From contig NZ_JAFBAR010000061.1 in the NCBI RefSeq assembly GCF_019247635.1, forward strand, positions 1 to 54,771: DNA of 54,771 nt, read 5' to 3'. Positions 19,016 through 28,327 of this stretch are shown in pieces. Position numbers and translations under genes: made by a program. The first letter of the stretch is position 1; every line of letters begins with the position of its first letter. The stretch comes from Mycobacterium sp. (GTDB taxonomy: Bacteria; Actinomycetota; Actinomycetes; Mycobacteriales; Mycobacteriaceae). The notes beneath the pieces are model-generated. The model saw nothing but the letters and a program-made list of their open reading frames with translations. It did not search any database and was not told where the DNA came from.

Positions 19016-19507
19016 ATGTTCCCCTGCGAGCGCGTCGACCTCAGCTTCATCGACACCGCACCCCATCGATTCCGCAACAGCGTCGACCTCGCGATCACGC
19101 CCGAGCAGCTGTTCGCGGTGCTTGGCGACGCCGAGTCGTGGCCGCGCTGGGCGACGGTGATCACCAAGGTGACCTGGACCAGTCCAGAGCCACGCGGTGT
19201 GGGCACCACCCGCACCGTCGAGATGCGCGGCGGCATTGTCGGTAACGAAGAGTTCCTGTCCTGGGAGCCGTACACCCGCATGGCATTTCGATTCAACGAA
19301 TGCTCGTCGAAAGCTGTTGCCGCCTTCGCCGAGGATTACCTCGTCGAGCTCATTCCGGGTGGTTGCCGGCTGACCTGGACCATGGCCCAGAAACCCGCCG
19401 GCCCGGCGCGGTTTGCGATGGTCCTGGTAGGCCCGCTGCTCAACATCGCCCTACGTCGGTTTCTGAAGAACCTGCGCTCCTACACCGACGCGAATGTGAA
19501 AAGCTGA
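19016..19507 (+). CDS. SRPBCC-family protein (Rv2574-like)
   Basis: 163 residues from ATG at 19016 (MFPCERVDLSF). The SRPBCC/polyketide-cyclase fold is suggested by the N-terminal FRNSVDLAITPEQLFAVLGD, AESWPRWA and a C-terminal amphipathic helix (LLNIALRRFLKNL). Such helix-grip proteins bind hydrophobic ligands; no ligand is known. An in-frame ATG eight codons upstream (18992) lies inside the previous gene and was not used. It is followed 3 bp later by the metallopeptidase, so the three genes from 18118 are likely co-transcribed. Confidence 0.8.
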   Translation: MFPCERVDLSFIDTAPHRFRNSVDLAITPEQLFAVLGDAESWPRWATVITKVTWTSPEPRGVGTTRTVEMRGGIVGNEEFLSWEPYTRMAFRFNECSSKAVAAFAEDYLVELIPGGCRLTWTMAQKPAGPARFAMVLVGPLLNIALRRFLKNLRSYTDANVKS

Positions 19508-19510
19508 CTC

Positions 19511-20392
19511 ATGACCTTCAACGAGGGTATGCAGATCGACACCAGCACTGCATCGTCGTCAGGCGGAGGCGGTGGGCGGGTCATGGCTATCGGCGGCGGT
19601 GTCGGCGGCCTGATCTTCGTGGTGGTAGCGATGCTGCTCGGCGTTGATCCCGGACGCGTGCTGAACCAGCAGCAGACCAACACGAGCGACTATTCGGCAC
19701 CCGGTTTCGACCTAAGCCAGTGCAAGACTGGCGCCGACGCCAACAAGTACGTGCAGTGCCGCGTGGTGGCGACCGGCAACTCGGTGGACGCGGTGTGGCA
19801 TCAGCTGATGCCCAGCTACACCCGCCCGCACGTGCGCCTGTTCACCAGCCAGGTCAGCACCGGCTGCGGACAGGCGACCACCGCGGTGGGGCCGTTCTAC
19901 TGCCCGGTGGACCAGACGGCGTATTTCGACACCGACTTCTTCCAGGAACTGGTCGACAAATTCGGTTCCAGCGGTGGACCATTCGCCCAGGAGTACGTGG
20001 TCGCCCACGAATACGGCCACCACGTGCAGAACCTGAAGGGCGTGTTAGGCCGCGCCCAGCAAGGGGCTCAGGGGGCTGGCGGTAACGGTGTCCGCACCGA
20101 GTTGCAGGCCGACTGCTACGCGGGCATTTGGGCACACTACGCATCGACCGTAAAGCAGGACAGCACCGGCGTGCCCTACCTTCAGCCGTTGAGCGACAAG
20201 GACATTCAGGACGCTCTCTCGGCAGCGGCGTCGGTGGGCGACGATCGCATCCAGCGCGAGACGACCGGGCGCGTCAACCCCGAATCGTGGACGCACGGTT
20301 CCGCGGCGCAACGGCAGAAATGGTTCACCATCGGCTACCAGACCGGTGACCCGAGCCAGTGCGACACCTTCAGCGCACCCGACTTGGGTTAG
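19511..20392 (+). CDS. YpfJ-type membrane-anchored neutral zinc metallopeptidase (Rv2575-like)
   Basis: 293 residues, the same length as Rv2575. A Gly/Ser-rich N-terminal tail leads to one membrane segment (IGGGVGGLIFVVVAMLLG, about residues 26-44), then an extracytoplasmic peptidase domain. The zinc signature HEYGHH starts at residue 166, and RTELQADCYAGIWAHY supplies the third ligand region. Typical of the putative neutral zinc metallopeptidase family (YpfJ). Several Cys residues (CKTG, CRVV, CGQ, YCPV) could form disulfides outside the membrane. Substrate unknown. A long hairpin follows the stop. Confidence 0.9.
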   Translation: MTFNEGMQIDTSTASSSGGGGGRVMAIGGGVGGLIFVVVAMLLGVDPGRVLNQQQTNTSDYSAPGFDLSQCKTGADANKYVQCRVVATGNSVDAVWHQLMPSYTRPHVRLFTSQVSTGCGQATTAVGPFYCPVDQTAYFDTDFFQELVDKFGSSGGPFAQEYVVAHEYGHHVQNLKGVLGRAQQGAQGAGGNGVRTELQADCYAGIWAHYASTVKQDSTGVPYLQPLSDKDIQDALSAAASVGDDRIQRETTGRVNPESWTHGSAAQRQKWFTIGYQTGDPSQCDTFSAPDLG

Positions 20393-20399
20393 CTACGGC

Positions 20400-20455
20400 G
20401 AGCAGACGCAAAAGCACCCATTTCGTGCCGAAATGAGGTGCTTTTGCGTCTGCTC
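20400..20455. terminator. Long hairpin between convergent genes
   Basis: GAGCAGACGCAAAAGCACC (20400-20418) pairs perfectly with 20437-20455. Inside, CATTTCG (20419-20425) pairs with CGAAATG (20429-20435), leaving a TGC loop and one bulged A. The stem is 26 bp and lies 8 bp after the metallopeptidase stop. The gene on the other strand ends at 20486. It is placed to end transcription from both sides. Confidence 0.65.
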
Positions 20456-20456
20456 T

Positions 20457-20491
20457 CCCTCTTACTCGCCCTCTTACTCGCCCTCTTACCA
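20457..20491 (-). repeat. 12-bp tandem repeat carrying repeated stop codons
   Basis: CCCTCTTACTCG occurs at 20457-20468 and 20469-20480, with a partial third copy CCCTCTTACC at 20481-20490. On the minus strand the unit reads GAGGGCGAGTAA, so the stop of the exported-protein gene (20486-20488) is followed in frame by two more TAA codons, each 12 bases on. Confidence 0.7.
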
Positions 20492-20932
20492 AGGCCGCGT
20501 CGAGCACGTGACGCCGGTGGTGGCGTTCTGGGTGACCACAACCTGGCCGTCCACAGCGATCTGGCACTGGATTTCGGGAGTGGCCCCCGAGCCACAGTCG
20601 GGCCAGTGACATCCGCCGCTGGCGGCGACGTACGCCCACTGGTTCGGGTCTGTGAGAGTGGCGGTGTACACCAGCGGCTGGCCCGCGCTGAACGCCGTCT
20701 GCACGGTGTTCATGTACTGCGCCGAGTTCGCGTTGAAGGCCGCCTGGCTGGGCGGGTCACTGTTCATGTACCGCACGTTGCCGGTGAGGTTGCCCGTGGC
20801 CGTGATGGTGTAGGTGATCTGGTGGCCGGCCGGGTCCGCATGCGAGACCGCGGGCGTCAGCGCGATTCCGGCGACTCCAAGAGCCAACGTTGCCGCCGCA
20901 AGCACGCATGCCACTTTTTGCACGTTAGTCAT
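20486..20932 (-). CDS. Small exported protein, MmpS-like (Rv2576c-like)
   Basis: 148 residues from ATG at 20932 (MTNVQKVACVL); a TTG two codons upstream is an alternative. A Sec signal peptide is clear: a short basic start, the hydrophobic core ACVLAAATLALGVAGIAL, then AVSHADP with probable cleavage after SHA. The mature part is Thr/Asn/Gln-rich beta-type sequence (ITYTITATGNLTGNVRYMN) that resembles the MmpS periplasmic fold. It has Cys pairs around GGCHWPDC and near the C-terminus (QCQIAV, TCSTRPW). No MmpL gene is adjacent. Likely a periplasmic or cell-wall protein of unknown function. Confidence 0.75.
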   Translation of the reverse strand: MTNVQKVACVLAAATLALGVAGIALTPAVSHADPAGHQITYTITATGNLTGNVRYMNSDPPSQAAFNANSAQYMNTVQTAFSAGQPLVYTATLTDPNQWAYVAASGGCHWPDCGSGATPEIQCQIAVDGQVVVTQNATTGVTCSTRPW

Positions 20933-21008
20933 AGCCAAAACGCTACCGGATCCATTACCGACGGTCGGGGTCTCGGTGGGCTCGGTTAGTCCCTCGGTTT
21001 AGCCAGGA

Positions 21009-22034
21009 TCAGAACAGCGTCGGCTGCGCGGCTGGGGCCACCGTCACTTCGGCGGCGACCGGAAGCGGGCGCGAACCGCCGGCCAGCCGATACTTCGCGA
21101 TCAGCGGTGCCACCCGTTCCCGCAGCATGTCGCGGTAGCTTGGCGGCAGGTAGGCTCCGCGGCGGTACAGCTCGCGGTACCGGCCGACCAGTTCGGGGTG
21201 CGAACGGGCCAGCCAGGACATGAACCAGCCGCGGGTCGAGCTACGCAGGTGCAGGCCGAAAACCGTTGCCCCGGTGGCACCCGCTGCGCCGATCTGGCCT
21301 AACAGTCCGTCGAGGTGCTCGACGGAGTCGGTCAGGTGCGGCAACACCGGCGCCACCATCACATGACAATCCAGGCCCGCCTCGCGGATCGCGGTGATCA
21401 GCCCCAGGCGCGCCTGCGGCGTCGGCGTGCCCGGCTCGACGTCCCGGTGCAACTCCTGGTCGCCTATCGCCAACGAGACCGCCAGCGACACCGGAACCTG
21501 TTGCGCTGCTTGGGCAATCAGCGGCAGGTCGCGGCGCAGCACCGTGCCTTTGGTCAGGATGGACAGCGGTGTGCCCGATGCGGCGAGGGCGCCGATGATG
21601 CCCGGCATCAGCGCGTAGCGCCCCTCGGCGCGCTGGTAGGGGTCGGTGTTGGTGCCCAGGGCGACGGCCTCGCGCCGCCACGACGGCCGGCGCAGCTCAC
21701 GCCGCAGCACCTCGACTACGTTGGTTTTCACCACCACCTGGGTGTCGAAGTCGTTGCCGCAGTCGAACTCCAGATACTCGTGCGTGGGACGCGCGAAGCA
21801 ATAGCGACAGGCGTGGGAGCAACCCCGGTAGGCGTTGATGGTGTATTGGAACGGCAACGCGGAAGCGTTGGGCACCCTATTCAGTGCGGACTTGCACAGC
21901 ACCTCGTGGAAGGTGATGCCGTCGAAATGCGGCGCCCGCACGCTCCGGACTAAGCCGATCCGCTGCAGCCCGGGCAGCGCTCCGTCGTCGACGGCCTTGC
22001 CGCTCACCGCGACGACCTGGTTGGCCCACCGCAT
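21009..22034 (-). CDS. Radical SAM protein, SplB-like (Rv2578c-like)
   Basis: 341 residues. The radical SAM cluster motif CxxxCxxC is at Cys72, Cys76 and Cys79 (GCSHACRYCF), preceded by INAYRG. GTNTDPYQRAEGRY and SILTKGTVLRRD are typical of the spore-photoproduct-lyase-like (Rv2578c) branch. The enzyme should cleave S-adenosylmethionine with a [4Fe-4S] cluster; a DNA-repair role is suggested by family and by the perfect LexA box 8 bp upstream of the ATG. With the box so close, the mRNA leader must be very short or absent, and no good ribosome binding site is seen. The haloalkane dehalogenase gene next to it in H37Rv is missing here. Confidence 0.88.
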   Translation of the reverse strand: MRWANQVVAVSGKAVDDGALPGLQRIGLVRSVRAPHFDGITFHEVLCKSALNRVPNASALPFQYTINAYRGCSHACRYCFARPTHEYLEFDCGNDFDTQVVVKTNVVEVLRRELRRPSWRREAVALGTNTDPYQRAEGRYALMPGIIGALAASGTPLSILTKGTVLRRDLPLIAQAAQQVPVSLAVSLAIGDQELHRDVEPGTPTPQARLGLITAIREAGLDCHVMVAPVLPHLTDSVEHLDGLLGQIGAAGATGATVFGLHLRSSTRGWFMSWLARSHPELVGRYRELYRRGAYLPPSYRDMLRERVAPLIAKYRLAGGSRPLPVAAEVTVAPAAQPTLF

Positions 22035-22042
22035 TGCACTAT

Positions 22043-22058
22043 TCGAACACTCGTTCGA
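22043..22058 (-). promoter_or_regulatory. LexA (SOS) box, perfect match
   Basis: On the plus strand TCGAAC ACTC GTTCGA, a perfect palindromic match to the mycobacterial/Gram-positive SOS consensus TCGAACNNNNGTTCGA. It sits 8 bp upstream of the radical SAM start at 22034. LexA bound here would block transcription until DNA damage. As I recall, the M. tuberculosis orthologue is in the LexA regulon. Confidence 0.88.
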
Positions 22059-22070
22059 CTCCGAGTCAAG

Positions 22071-22096
22071 TCGCGGCGCGTCCTCGCGGCGCGTCC
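22071..22096. repeat. 13-bp tandem direct repeat in intergenic region
   Basis: TCGCGGCGCGTCC occurs twice in a row (22071-22083 and 22084-22096), upstream of the LexA-controlled gene. The rest of the gap between the radical SAM gene and hisS (22097-22260) shows no coding or structural signal to me. Confidence 0.5.
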
Positions 22097-22260
22097 TCGG
22101 GTAAGCAAGCGACAGGCCGGCGGCACACCCGAGTCGCTATTAGGTGGGCAAATCGTCCCGTCCTGCAGACAGGCGGCAGGTGTTGCAGATGTGCCGAACC
22201 GCCAATCGCCATGCAGCTTGCACCACCGGTGCTGTCCGCCAATTCCGAGGGCCGGCCTAC

Positions 22261-23532
22261 TTAACCGCGTAACATCGAAAGCACTTCGGCGACAACGGAA
22301 TCCGTCGGCACCGACACCTGTTCACCGGTCGTCATATCCTTCACCCCAACGGTCCCGGCCTCGATGTCCCGGTCGCCGGCGACCAGCGCCAAACGCGCCC
22401 CCGAACGGTCGGCCGCGCGCATCGCGCCCTTGAGCCCGCGGTCGCCGTAGGCCAGGTCCACCCGCACGCCCGCCGCCCGCAACTGCCCGGCCAGCACCGC
22501 CAGTCGCAGCTTGGCCTGCTCACTCAACGGCACGCCGAACACGTCGCACCTGGCGGTCTCCCCCACGATCTTGCCCTCGGCACGCAACGCCAGCAGGGTC
22601 CGGTCCACTCCGAGCCCAAAACCGATGCCGGACAAGTCTTGTCCGCCGAGTTGCCGCATCAGGCCGTCGTACCGGCCGCCCCCGCCAATGCCCGACTGCG
22701 CGCCCAAGCCGTCGTGCACGAACTCGAACGTGGTCTTCGTGTAGTAGTCCAACCCGCGCACCATGCGCGGGTTGAGGACATATGGCACCCCGAACGCGTC
22801 CAGGTGCGCCAGCACGGTGTCAAAGTGTTGCTTGGCGGCATCGGACAGGTGGTCGAGCAACACCGGCGCCTCGGCCGTCAGCGCCCGAATGTCCGGCCGC
22901 TTGTCGTCGAGCACACGCAGGGGGTTAATTCGTGCGCGCTGCTGGGTCTCCTGGTCCAAATTTAGCCCGAACAGGAACTCCTGCAACATTTCCCGGTATT
23001 GCGGACGACAGCTCTCATCGCCCAGCGAGGTGATCTCCAGGCGGAACCCGTCGAGGCCGAGCGAGCGGAAGCCGGCGTCGGCGACGGCGATCACCTCGGC
23101 GTCAAGCGCCGGGTCGTCCACCCCGATCGCCTCGACGCCCACCTGCTGCAGCTGGCGATAGCGGCCGGCCTGCGGACGCTCGTAGCGGAAGAACGGGCCC
23201 GCGTACGCCAGCTTCACCGGCAACGCCCCACGGTCCAGGCCGTGTTCGATCACGGCGCGCACCACCCCGGCGGTGCCCTCGGGCCGCAGCGTTACCGATC
23301 GGTCCCCGCGGTCGGCGAACGTGTACATCTCCTTGGACACCACGTCGGTGGATTCGCCCACGCCGCGGGCGAACAGGGCGGTGTCCTCGAAGATGGGCAG
23401 CTCGATGTCGACGTAACCCGCACGCCGAGCGGCGCCCAGCAGCCCGTCGCGCACCGCGACGAACTGCACCGAGTCCGGCGGGACATAGTCCGGTACGCCC
23501 TTCGGGCCAGAAAACGACGTAAATTCCGTCAC
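22261..23532 (-). CDS. hisS: Histidyl-tRNA synthetase
   Basis: 423 residues, identical in length to the M. tuberculosis enzyme. Class II synthetase of the dimeric HisRS type: the N-terminal [15 protein letters not shown], motif 2 region [20 protein letters not shown], the His-specific [15 protein letters not shown] and [10 protein letters not shown] blocks, then the C-terminal anticodon domain ([16 protein letters not shown]). GTG start at 23532 overlaps the hydrolase stop (GTGA), giving a coupled pair transcribed leftward. Confidence 0.97.
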   Translation of the reverse strand: MTEFTSFSGPKGVPDYVPPDSVQFVAVRDGLLGAARRAGYVDIELPIFEDTALFARGVGESTDVVSKEMYTFADRGDRSVTLRPEGTAGVVRAVIEHGLDRGALPVKLAYAGPFFRYERPQAGRYRQLQQVGVEAIGVDDPALDAEVIAVADAGFRSLGLDGFRLEITSLGDESCRPQYREMLQEFLFGLNLDQETQQRARINPLRVLDDKRPDIRALTAEAPVLLDHLSDAAKQHFDTVLAHLDAFGVPYVLNPRMVRGLDYYTKTTFEFVHDGLGAQSGIGGGGRYDGLMRQLGGQDLSGIGFGLGVDRTLLALRAEGKIVGETARCDVFGVPLSEQAKLRLAVLAGQLRAAGVRVDLAYGDRGLKGAMRAADRSGARLALVAGDRDIEAGTVGVKDMTTGEQVSVPTDSVVAEVLSMLRG

Positions 23533-24203
23533 CGGCTCAGGCCTTCGAGGAACGGATTGAGGCGACGCTCGGCGCCGATGGTGGTCGAGTTGCCATGTCC
23601 GGGAAGTACCACGGTCGCATCGTCGAGCACCAGTAATTTGTCGACGATGGAGCGCAGCAGATCGCGGCCGCTGCCGCCGAACAGGTCGGTGCGGCCGATC
23701 GAACGCTCGAACAGCGTGTCGCCGCTGAAGACGACGTCATGGTCGCCCTTGCTGGCCCGAAGGACACGGAAGCACACCGACCCGCGGGTGTGCCCGGGCG
23801 TGTGGTCAACATTGATGGAGATGCCGCCCAGGTCGATCTTGTCGCCGTCGCGATCCAGCTCGACGACCTGCCTGGGCTCCCGGAAGAAAGCGCCCGCCAT
23901 CAGCTGCGCCACCCGCGGACCCATGCCATAGATCGGGTCTTTCAGCATGAACCGGTCCTCGGGGTGGATGTACGTGGGGCAGCCGACCGTGTCGGACACC
24001 TTCTGGGCCGACCACATATGGTCGATGTGCCCGTGCGTGATCAGCACCGCCGCCGGCGTCAGCCGATGCTGGTCCAGGATGCGCCGCAGCGGACCCATGG
24101 CGCGCTGCCCCGGGTCGACAATGATGGCGTCGGTTCCCCGCCGTTCGGCCAGCACGTAGCAGTTGCACTGCAGCAACCCGGCGGGGAATCCGGTGAGTAA
24201 CAC
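23529..24203 (-). CDS. Glyoxalase II-like metallo-beta-lactamase-fold hydrolase (Rv2581c-like)
   Basis: 224 residues from GTG at 24203 ([14 protein letters not shown]), the same length as Rv2581c. The metal site is complete: [10 protein letters not shown] (HxHxDH), later [25 protein letters not shown] and the C-terminal LPGHGNST. The family hydrolyses thioesters such as S-lactoyl-thiol adducts; mycobacteria lack glutathione, so mycothiol-type or other thioesters are candidates (inference). It is coupled to hisS by a GTGA overlap. An upstream in-frame ATG (24254) would add residues unlike the family. Confidence 0.9.
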   Translation of the reverse strand: MLLTGFPAGLLQCNCYVLAERRGTDAIIVDPGQRAMGPLRRILDQHRLTPAAVLITHGHIDHMWSAQKVSDTVGCPTYIHPEDRFMLKDPIYGMGPRVAQLMAGAFFREPRQVVELDRDGDKIDLGGISINVDHTPGHTRGSVCFRVLRASKGDHDVVFSGDTLFERSIGRTDLFGGSGRDLLRSIVDKLLVLDDATVVLPGHGNSTTIGAERRLNPFLEGLSR

Positions 24204-24269
24204 GGTCCCCAGTTTCCCATCCCAGGGCACCGGCCCTACGCACCGGGCGATCATGGAAAGATATCGGCC

Positions 24270-25160
24270 GTGCCGACTAACCAACAGCGACGTGCGACAG
24301 CCAAGCGCAAACTCGAGCGACAGTTGGAGCGCCGCGCCAAACAGGCCAAACGACGCCGGATCTTCGTGATCGCCGGCGGCGCCACCGTGGTGGTGGCGTT
24401 GATCGTGGCGATAACGCTGCTCGTGATGAACGACAAGGACAAGAACAAGAGCAACACGGCGGCCACGCCGACGATCCCAAGCGCCGCGGAGACCACCACG
24501 ACCACCGGACAGCCGCCACCGGCTCCGCCAATGCCGGCATTCAAGCCGTCGGCCAGCGTCGGTGCCAACTGTCAGTACCCGGCGTCGCAGGACAAGCCCG
24601 CCAAACCGGTGAAGGCGCCGCGCACCGGCAAGGTGCCGACCGATCCCGCCCAGGTGAGCGCCAGCATGGCGACAACCCAGGGCAACATCGGGCTGATGCT
24701 GGCCAACAACGAATCACCCTGCACGGTCAACAGTTTCGCCAGCCTGGTCAGCCAGGGCTTCTTCAACGGCACCAAATGTCACCGACTGACCACCTCGCCG
24801 GAACTGGGCGTCCTGCAATGCGGCGATCCCAAGGGCGATGGAACGGGCGGGCCCGGGTACGAATTCGCCAACGAGTACCCGACCGACCAGTACGCGGCGA
24901 ACGACCCGAAAGCCCAAGAGCCGGTCCTGTATCCGCGCGGCACACTCGCGATGGCCAACGGCGGGCCGAACACCAACGGCAGCCAGTTCTTCCTGGTGTA
25001 CCGGGACTCCGAACTGCCGCCGCAGTACACCGTGTTCGGCAAGATTCAGGACGACGGGCTGGCGACCCTGGACAAGATCGCCAAGGGCGGCGTCGCGGGC
25101 GGGGGCATGGACGGCGAACCGGCGACCGAGGTCACCGTGAAGTCGATTCTGCTTGACTGA
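24270..25160 (+). CDS. ppiB: Membrane-anchored cyclophilin (peptidyl-prolyl isomerase B)
   Basis: 296 residues from GTG at 24270. A very basic N-terminus (about 1-30, Arg/Lys/Gln-rich) leads to one membrane helix (FVIAGGATVVVALIVAITLLV, shown here in part, about 32-52). A Thr/Pro/Ala-rich linker follows, then a cyclophilin domain from about residue 130. Cyclophilin blocks include GFFNGTKCHRL, RGTLAMANGGPNTNGSQFF and YTVFGKI. Two Cys (CHRL, LQCG) are close in the fold. It isomerises prolyl bonds, probably outside the membrane. It diverges from the hydrolase gene and converges with relA. Confidence 0.93.
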   Translation: MPTNQQRRATAKRKLERQLERRAKQAKRRRIFVIAGGATVVVALIVAITLLVMNDKDKNKSNTAATPTIPSAAETTTTTGQPPPAPPMPAFKPSASVGANCQYPASQDKPAKPVKAPRTGKVPTDPAQVSASMATTQGNIGLMLANNESPCTVNSFASLVSQGFFNGTKCHRLTTSPELGVLQCGDPKGDGTGGPGYEFANEYPTDQYAANDPKAQEPVLYPRGTLAMANGGPNTNGSQFFLVYRDSELPPQYTVFGKIQDDGLATLDKIAKGGVAGGGMDGEPATEVTVKSILLD

Positions 25161-25182
25161 CCTGCCCGCGCTCGCACCGAAA

Positions 25183-25227
25183 CTGCGCTGAGGGCGTACT
25201 TTTCGCGAAAAACCAGCCCTGCGCGCA
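25183..25227. terminator. Compound hairpin between ppiB and relA
   Basis: Core palindrome TTTTCGCGAAAA (25200-25211), flanked by GGGC (25192-25195) pairing with GCCC (25216-25219) and by TGCGC pairing with GCGCA further out. The genes converge here (stops at 25160 and 25283), so a two-way terminator is likely. It shares TGAGGGCG plus a TTTT-AAAA core with the element at 35303. Confidence 0.55.
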
Positions 25228-25282
25228 GGCTCGACGCTCTCACCGCAGACTCGGCGCGATAACCGCCCAGAGCGCGTGTGCG

Positions 25283-27655
25283 CTAGGCCGCGGATGTCAC
25301 CCGGTAGACGTCGTAGACGCCCTCGACGTTGCGCACCACGTTGAGCAGGTGCCCGAGATGTTTGGGGTCTCCCATCTCGAAGGTGAACCGGCTGATCGCA
25401 ACCCGGTCGCCCGAGGTGGTGACCGACGCCGACAGGATGTTCACCTTCTCGTCGGCCAGCACCCGCGTCACGTCCGAGAGCAATCGATGCCGGTCGAGCG
25501 CCTCGACCTGGATCGCCACCAGGAACACCGACGACGGTGACGGCGCCCACAGCACGTCGATGATGCGTTCGGCCTGTTGCTGCAGCGACGCGGCGTTGGT
25601 GCAGTCGGTGCGGTGCACGCTGACCCCGCCGCCGCGGGTAACGAACCCCATGATCTGGTCACCGGGCACCGGTGTGCAGCACTTGGCGAGTTTGGTCAGC
25701 ACGCCCGGAGCCCCGGGGACCGAAACCCCGACATCATCGGTACTGCGCGGGCGCCGCAACATGGTCGCCGGCGTGGACCGCTCGGCAAGGTCCTCCTCGG
25801 CCTGATCGATGCCGCCGAGTTCGGCCAGCAGCCGCTGCACCACATGGCGCGCCGAGACGTGGCCCTCACCGATGGCGGCATAGAGCGCGGAGACGTCCGT
25901 GTAGTGCAGTTCTCGCGCCACCGCGCCCATGGAGTCGCCATTGACCAAGCGCTGCAACGGAAGTCCGCCGCGGCGCACCTCGCGCGCCATCGCCTCCTTG
26001 CCGGCGTCGAGCGCTTCCTCGCGTCGCTCCTTGGCAAACCACTGCCGGATCTTCGTCTTGGCGCGCGGTGACACAACGAACTGCTGCCAGTCCCGCGAGG
26101 GCCCGGCGTTGGGCGCCTTGGAGGTGAAAACCTCGACGACTTCACCGTTTTCCAACTTGCGTTCCAGCGCCACCAGGCGGCCGTTGACGCGCGCGCCGAT
26201 ACAGCGGTGGCCGACCTCGGTGTGCACGGCGTAGGCGAAGTCCACCGGCGTCGAACCCGTGGGCAGTGTGATGACGTCGCCCTTGGGGGTGAACACGAAA
26301 AGCTCTTGCACCGCAAGGTCGTAGCGCAGCGACTCCAAGAACTCGCCGGGGTCGGCGGCCTCCCGTTGCCAGTCGAGCAGCTGACGCATCCAGGCCATGT
26401 CGTCGATCTCGGCAGCGGCGTGCGGATGCGGAACACCGTTGCGGCCCTTGGCTTCTTTGTACCGCCAGTGCGCGGCGATGCCATATTCGGCGGTGCGGTG
26501 CATGTCGCTGGTGCGGATCTGCACTTCCAGCGGTTTGCCTTCTGGCCCAACCACAGTCGTGTGCAGCGACTGGTACACACCGTATCTGGGCTGCGCGATG
26601 TAGTCCTTGAACCGCCCCGCCATCGGCTGCCAGAGCGAGTGCACCACGCCGACAGCGGCGTAACAGTCGCGGATTTCGTCGCACAGGATGCGGATGCCGA
26701 CCAGGTCGTGGATGTCGTCGAAATCGCGGCCCTTGACGATCATCTTCTGGTAGATCGACCAGTAGTGCTTGGGGCGCCCTTCGACACTCGCCTTGATCTT
26801 CGACGCGTTCAGGGTGGAGGTGATCTCGGCGCGGACCTTGGCCAGGTACGTGTCGCGGGACGGCGCGCGGCCGGCGACCAGTCGGACGATCTCCTCGTAT
26901 TTCTTGGGGTGCAGGATCGCGAACGCCAGGTCTTCTAGTTCCCATTTGACGCTGGCCATGCCCAGCCGATGCGCAAGGGGGGCAATGACTTCCAGTGTTT
27001 CGCGGGATTTGCGGGCCTGCTTTTCCGGCGGCAGGAAACGCATGGTCCGCATGTTGTGTAACCGGTCGGCCACCTTGATCACCAGCACACGTGGGTCGCG
27101 GGCCATGGCGGTGATCATCTTGCGGATGGTCTCGCCCTCGGCCGCGCTGCCCAACACGACGCGGTCCAGCTTGGTCACCCCGTCGACCAGGTGGCCGACC
27201 TCCTCGCCGAATTCCTCGGACAACGCCTCAAGCGTGTAGCCGGTGTCTTCCACGGTGTCGTGCAGCAGCGCGGCCACCAGCGTGGTGGTGTCCATGCCCA
27301 ACTCGGCCAGAATGTTCGCGACCGCCAGCGGATGGGTGATGTAGGGGTCACCCGAATGGCGCAGCTGCGTGGCGTGGCGCTGGTCGGCGACCTCGTAGGC
27401 GCGCTGCAGCAGCGACAGGTTGGCCTTGGGATAGATCTCGCGGTGCACCGCGACCAGCGGCTCGAGCACCGGGTTGAGGGCGCTGCGCTGGGCTGTCATG
27501 CGCCGGGCCAACCGGGCCCGGACCCGCCGAGAGGCGCTGCTCGTGGTCTTGAGGGTTTCGGCGGGCGCCTCGGGTATCTCGTTCAACGGAGGCGGAACCG
27601 AGGGCGAATCCGGGGGCGACGCGACGGCTTGGGCCGTGCTCTGGTCGTCCGCCAC
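25283..27655 (-). CDS. relA: (p)ppGpp synthetase/hydrolase, RelA/SpoT homologue
   Basis: 790 residues, the exact length of M. tuberculosis Rel. Makes and degrades the stringent-response alarmone (p)ppGpp. Domains: HD hydrolase (about 60-230, with LLHDTVEDT), synthetase (about 260-390, [21 protein letters not shown]), TGS (about 448-510, [20 protein letters not shown]), zinc-finger/AH region ([13 protein letters not shown]) and a C-terminal ACT domain (about 708-790). Both catalytic halves look intact. I use GTG at 27655, because GGAGGTGA sits 5-6 bases upstream of it; a GTG three codons earlier overlaps that Shine-Dalgarno. Followed by apt in reverse order on the same strand. Confidence 0.97.
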   Translation of the reverse strand: MADDQSTAQAVASPPDSPSVPPPLNEIPEAPAETLKTTSSASRRVRARLARRMTAQRSALNPVLEPLVAVHREIYPKANLSLLQRAYEVADQRHATQLRHSGDPYITHPLAVANILAELGMDTTTLVAALLHDTVEDTGYTLEALSEEFGEEVGHLVDGVTKLDRVVLGSAAEGETIRKMITAMARDPRVLVIKVADRLHNMRTMRFLPPEKQARKSRETLEVIAPLAHRLGMASVKWELEDLAFAILHPKKYEEIVRLVAGRAPSRDTYLAKVRAEITSTLNASKIKASVEGRPKHYWSIYQKMIVKGRDFDDIHDLVGIRILCDEIRDCYAAVGVVHSLWQPMAGRFKDYIAQPRYGVYQSLHTTVVGPEGKPLEVQIRTSDMHRTAEYGIAAHWRYKEAKGRNGVPHPHAAAEIDDMAWMRQLLDWQREAADPGEFLESLRYDLAVQELFVFTPKGDVITLPTGSTPVDFAYAVHTEVGHRCIGARVNGRLVALERKLENGEVVEVFTSKAPNAGPSRDWQQFVVSPRAKTKIRQWFAKERREEALDAGKEAMAREVRRGGLPLQRLVNGDSMGAVARELHYTDVSALYAAIGEGHVSARHVVQRLLAELGGIDQAEEDLAERSTPATMLRRPRSTDDVGVSVPGAPGVLTKLAKCCTPVPGDQIMGFVTRGGGVSVHRTDCTNAASLQQQAERIIDVLWAPSPSSVFLVAIQVEALDRHRLLSDVTRVLADEKVNILSASVTTSGDRVAISRFTFEMGDPKHLGHLLNVVRNVEGVYDVYRVTSAA

Positions 27656-27799
27656 GTTGGTCACCTCCGAGTTCGAGGATATCGCTGAATTTCATCGGCC
27701 CGCGCCCGTTGCGGCCGGCATCGTCGCCGAGCGTAGCGCCACCGCGACAAATCCAGCCGAAATCGCAGCCGCGGTACGCCCGCGGGGCGACCCACCGAC

Positions 27800-28327
27800 C
27801 TAAACCAGGCTCAGGCTGTGTACGGGCAACGGCGCGACCGCCTCGCGACCTCCCAGCCCCTCGAGTTCCAGCACCACCGCCGCCGCGGTCACCTGGGCGC
27901 CGCTGCGCACCAGCAGCCGATTGGCCGCACGGACGCTGCCCCCGGTCGCCAGGACGTCGTCGATAATGACCACGCGCCGCCCCGCTAACTCGATGCCGTT
28001 CGCGGGAATCTCGATGCTGGCGGGGCCGTACTCCCGCTCGTAGTCCTCGCTGAGCACCGGCGGCGGCAGCTTGCCACCCTTGCGAATGGCCAACACCCCG
28101 GTGCGCAGGCGCGTGGACACGGCCGCGGCCAGCAGGAACCCCCGAGAGTCGATGCCGGCCACCAGGTCGGCACCGGATGCGATGTCGGCCAGCGCGTCGG
28201 TGACACCGGCCATCGCATCCCGGTCGGCGAAGACGGGGGTGAGGTCCTTGAACTGGATCCCCGGCTGGGGGAAATCGGCGACGTTGCGCGTCAGCGACGC
28301 AATGAGCTGAGTCAGGTCCGCCGTCAC
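27800..28327 (-). CDS. apt: Adenine phosphoribosyltransferase
   Basis: 175 residues. Purine salvage: adenine plus PRPP to AMP. The PRPP loop [13 protein letters not shown] and the PDFP-like [15 protein letters not shown] start are clear. So are [12 protein letters not shown] and [19 protein letters not shown]. Start taken as GTG at 28327, which overlaps the lipoprotein stop (GTGA); an ATG five codons upstream (28342) is the alternative. It lies between the peptide-binding lipoprotein and relA, the common actinobacterial order secDF-lipoprotein-apt-relA. Confidence 0.93.
   Translation of the reverse strand: MTADLTQLIASLTRNVADFPQPGIQFKDLTPVFADRDAMAGVTDALADIASGADLVAGIDSRGFLLAAAVSTRLRTGVLAIRKGGKLPPPVLSEDYEREYGPASIEIPANGIELAGRRVVIIDDVLATGGSVRAANRLLVRSGAQVTAAAVVLELEGLGGREAVAPLPVHSLSLV

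Noticed and set aside
23529..24284. Longer start (ATG 24254 or earlier) for the glyoxalase II-like gene
   Set aside because: The extra residues do not match the family, while GTG at 24203 gives the known 224-residue length.
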